5,633 nt of DNA, taken from CAMYKD01 sp041617155. GTDB lineage: Bacteria; Pseudomonadota; Alphaproteobacteria; Kiloniellales; JAKSDN01. Of this stretch, positions 5,451 through 5,633 are shown piece by piece (the first letter of the stretch is position 1; every line of letters starts with the position of its first letter). The notes below the pieces were generated by a model. The model worked only from the letters and a program-made list of their open reading frames with translations, ran no database searches and was not told the DNA's origin. Position numbers and translations under genes: made by a program. The stretch lies in the NCBI GenBank assembly GCA_041617155.1, contig JBFJPL010000181.1, positions 1 to 5,633 on the forward strand. The letters are read 5' to 3'.

Positions 5451-5633
5451 CTAAGCCGCATTTCTCATACTGGCCACGGTCCGCGCGGCGTTGTCCGGCC
5501 GACCGGGTAGGAAAGCCGTGCGGCCATCGTAGCCATTGTTCTGAATCGCGTAGCGCCCCACAGCGTGCGCGATGCCGTGGCCGCGAACCCGGATCGCATC
5601 ATCATTGGCGGCCAGCTCCTGCAAACGATCGAG
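5451..5633 (-). CDS. C-terminal fragment of an unrecognised protein (cut by right window edge)
   Basis: This minus-strand frame is open from the window edge to a TAG at 5451-5453 and encodes the last 60 residues of a protein whose start lies outside. The peptide is balanced in composition, with segments such as LDRLQELAANDDAIRVRG (1-18 of the fragment) and YDGRTAFLPGRPDNAARTVA (35-54), and looks more like real protein than the competing frames. One other minus frame is also open, but it reads as a Met/Arg/Trp-rich shadow. GC at third positions is somewhat lower than in the neighbouring genes. I do not recognise a family or motif, and there is no hydrophobic anchor. Its stop is 178 bp from the convergent cysteine hydrolase. 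Confidence 0.5.
   Translation of the reverse strand, partial: LDRLQELAANDDAIRVRGHGIAHAVGRYAIQNNGYDGRTAFLPGRPDNAARTVASMRNAA

Noticed and set aside
1..5633. tRNA, rRNA, CRISPR array, insertion sequence or phage attachment site
   Set aside because: I saw no tandem spaced repeats, cloverleaf-like sequence, transposase motifs or long terminal repeats anywhere in the window.

Overview
The window is strongly GC-rich with dense GC-ending codons. The proteins look alphaproteobacterial (Rhodospirillales-like), but this is an impression from style and gene content, not a proven assignment. It holds four complete or nearly complete protein genes, one further complete gene with its own promoter, and the tail of a sixth gene at the right edge.

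Layout: (1) Positions 1-1195, minus strand: a serine hydrolase of the class C beta-lactamase / family VIII esterase type, cut at its C-terminus by the window edge. (2) Positions 1384-4373, minus strand: a tight three-gene operon. Its transcription order is a small MscS-like membrane protein with two 'conserved TM helix' repeats, then a soluble protein built like the cytoplasmic half of an MgtE magnesium channel (N domain plus CBS pair, no channel domain), then a full-length MgtE. The first two genes overlap by 8 bp and the last two are 1 bp apart, so translation is probably coupled. (3) Positions 4374-4723: a 350-bp divergent intergenic region. It contains a good sigma70-like minus-strand promoter (TTGTCC-17-TACAAT), a GC-rich leader of about 190 nt with several hairpins and a possible 52-codon leader ORF, and a separate inverted repeat just upstream of the plus-strand gene. 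(4) Positions 4724-5272, plus strand: an isochorismatase-family cysteine hydrolase with an intact Asp-Lys-Cys triad. (5) Positions 5451-5633, minus strand: the last 60 codons of an unrecognised gene, convergent with the hydrolase.

The most interesting unit is the operon. It joins an ion channel-like protein, a detached Mg-sensor-like module and a complete Mg channel/transporter, under a long structured leader. The inference is a divalent-cation or osmotic homeostasis module in which the soluble MgtE-like protein regulates or co-assembles with MgtE. The two hydrolases flanking it show no obvious functional link to it.
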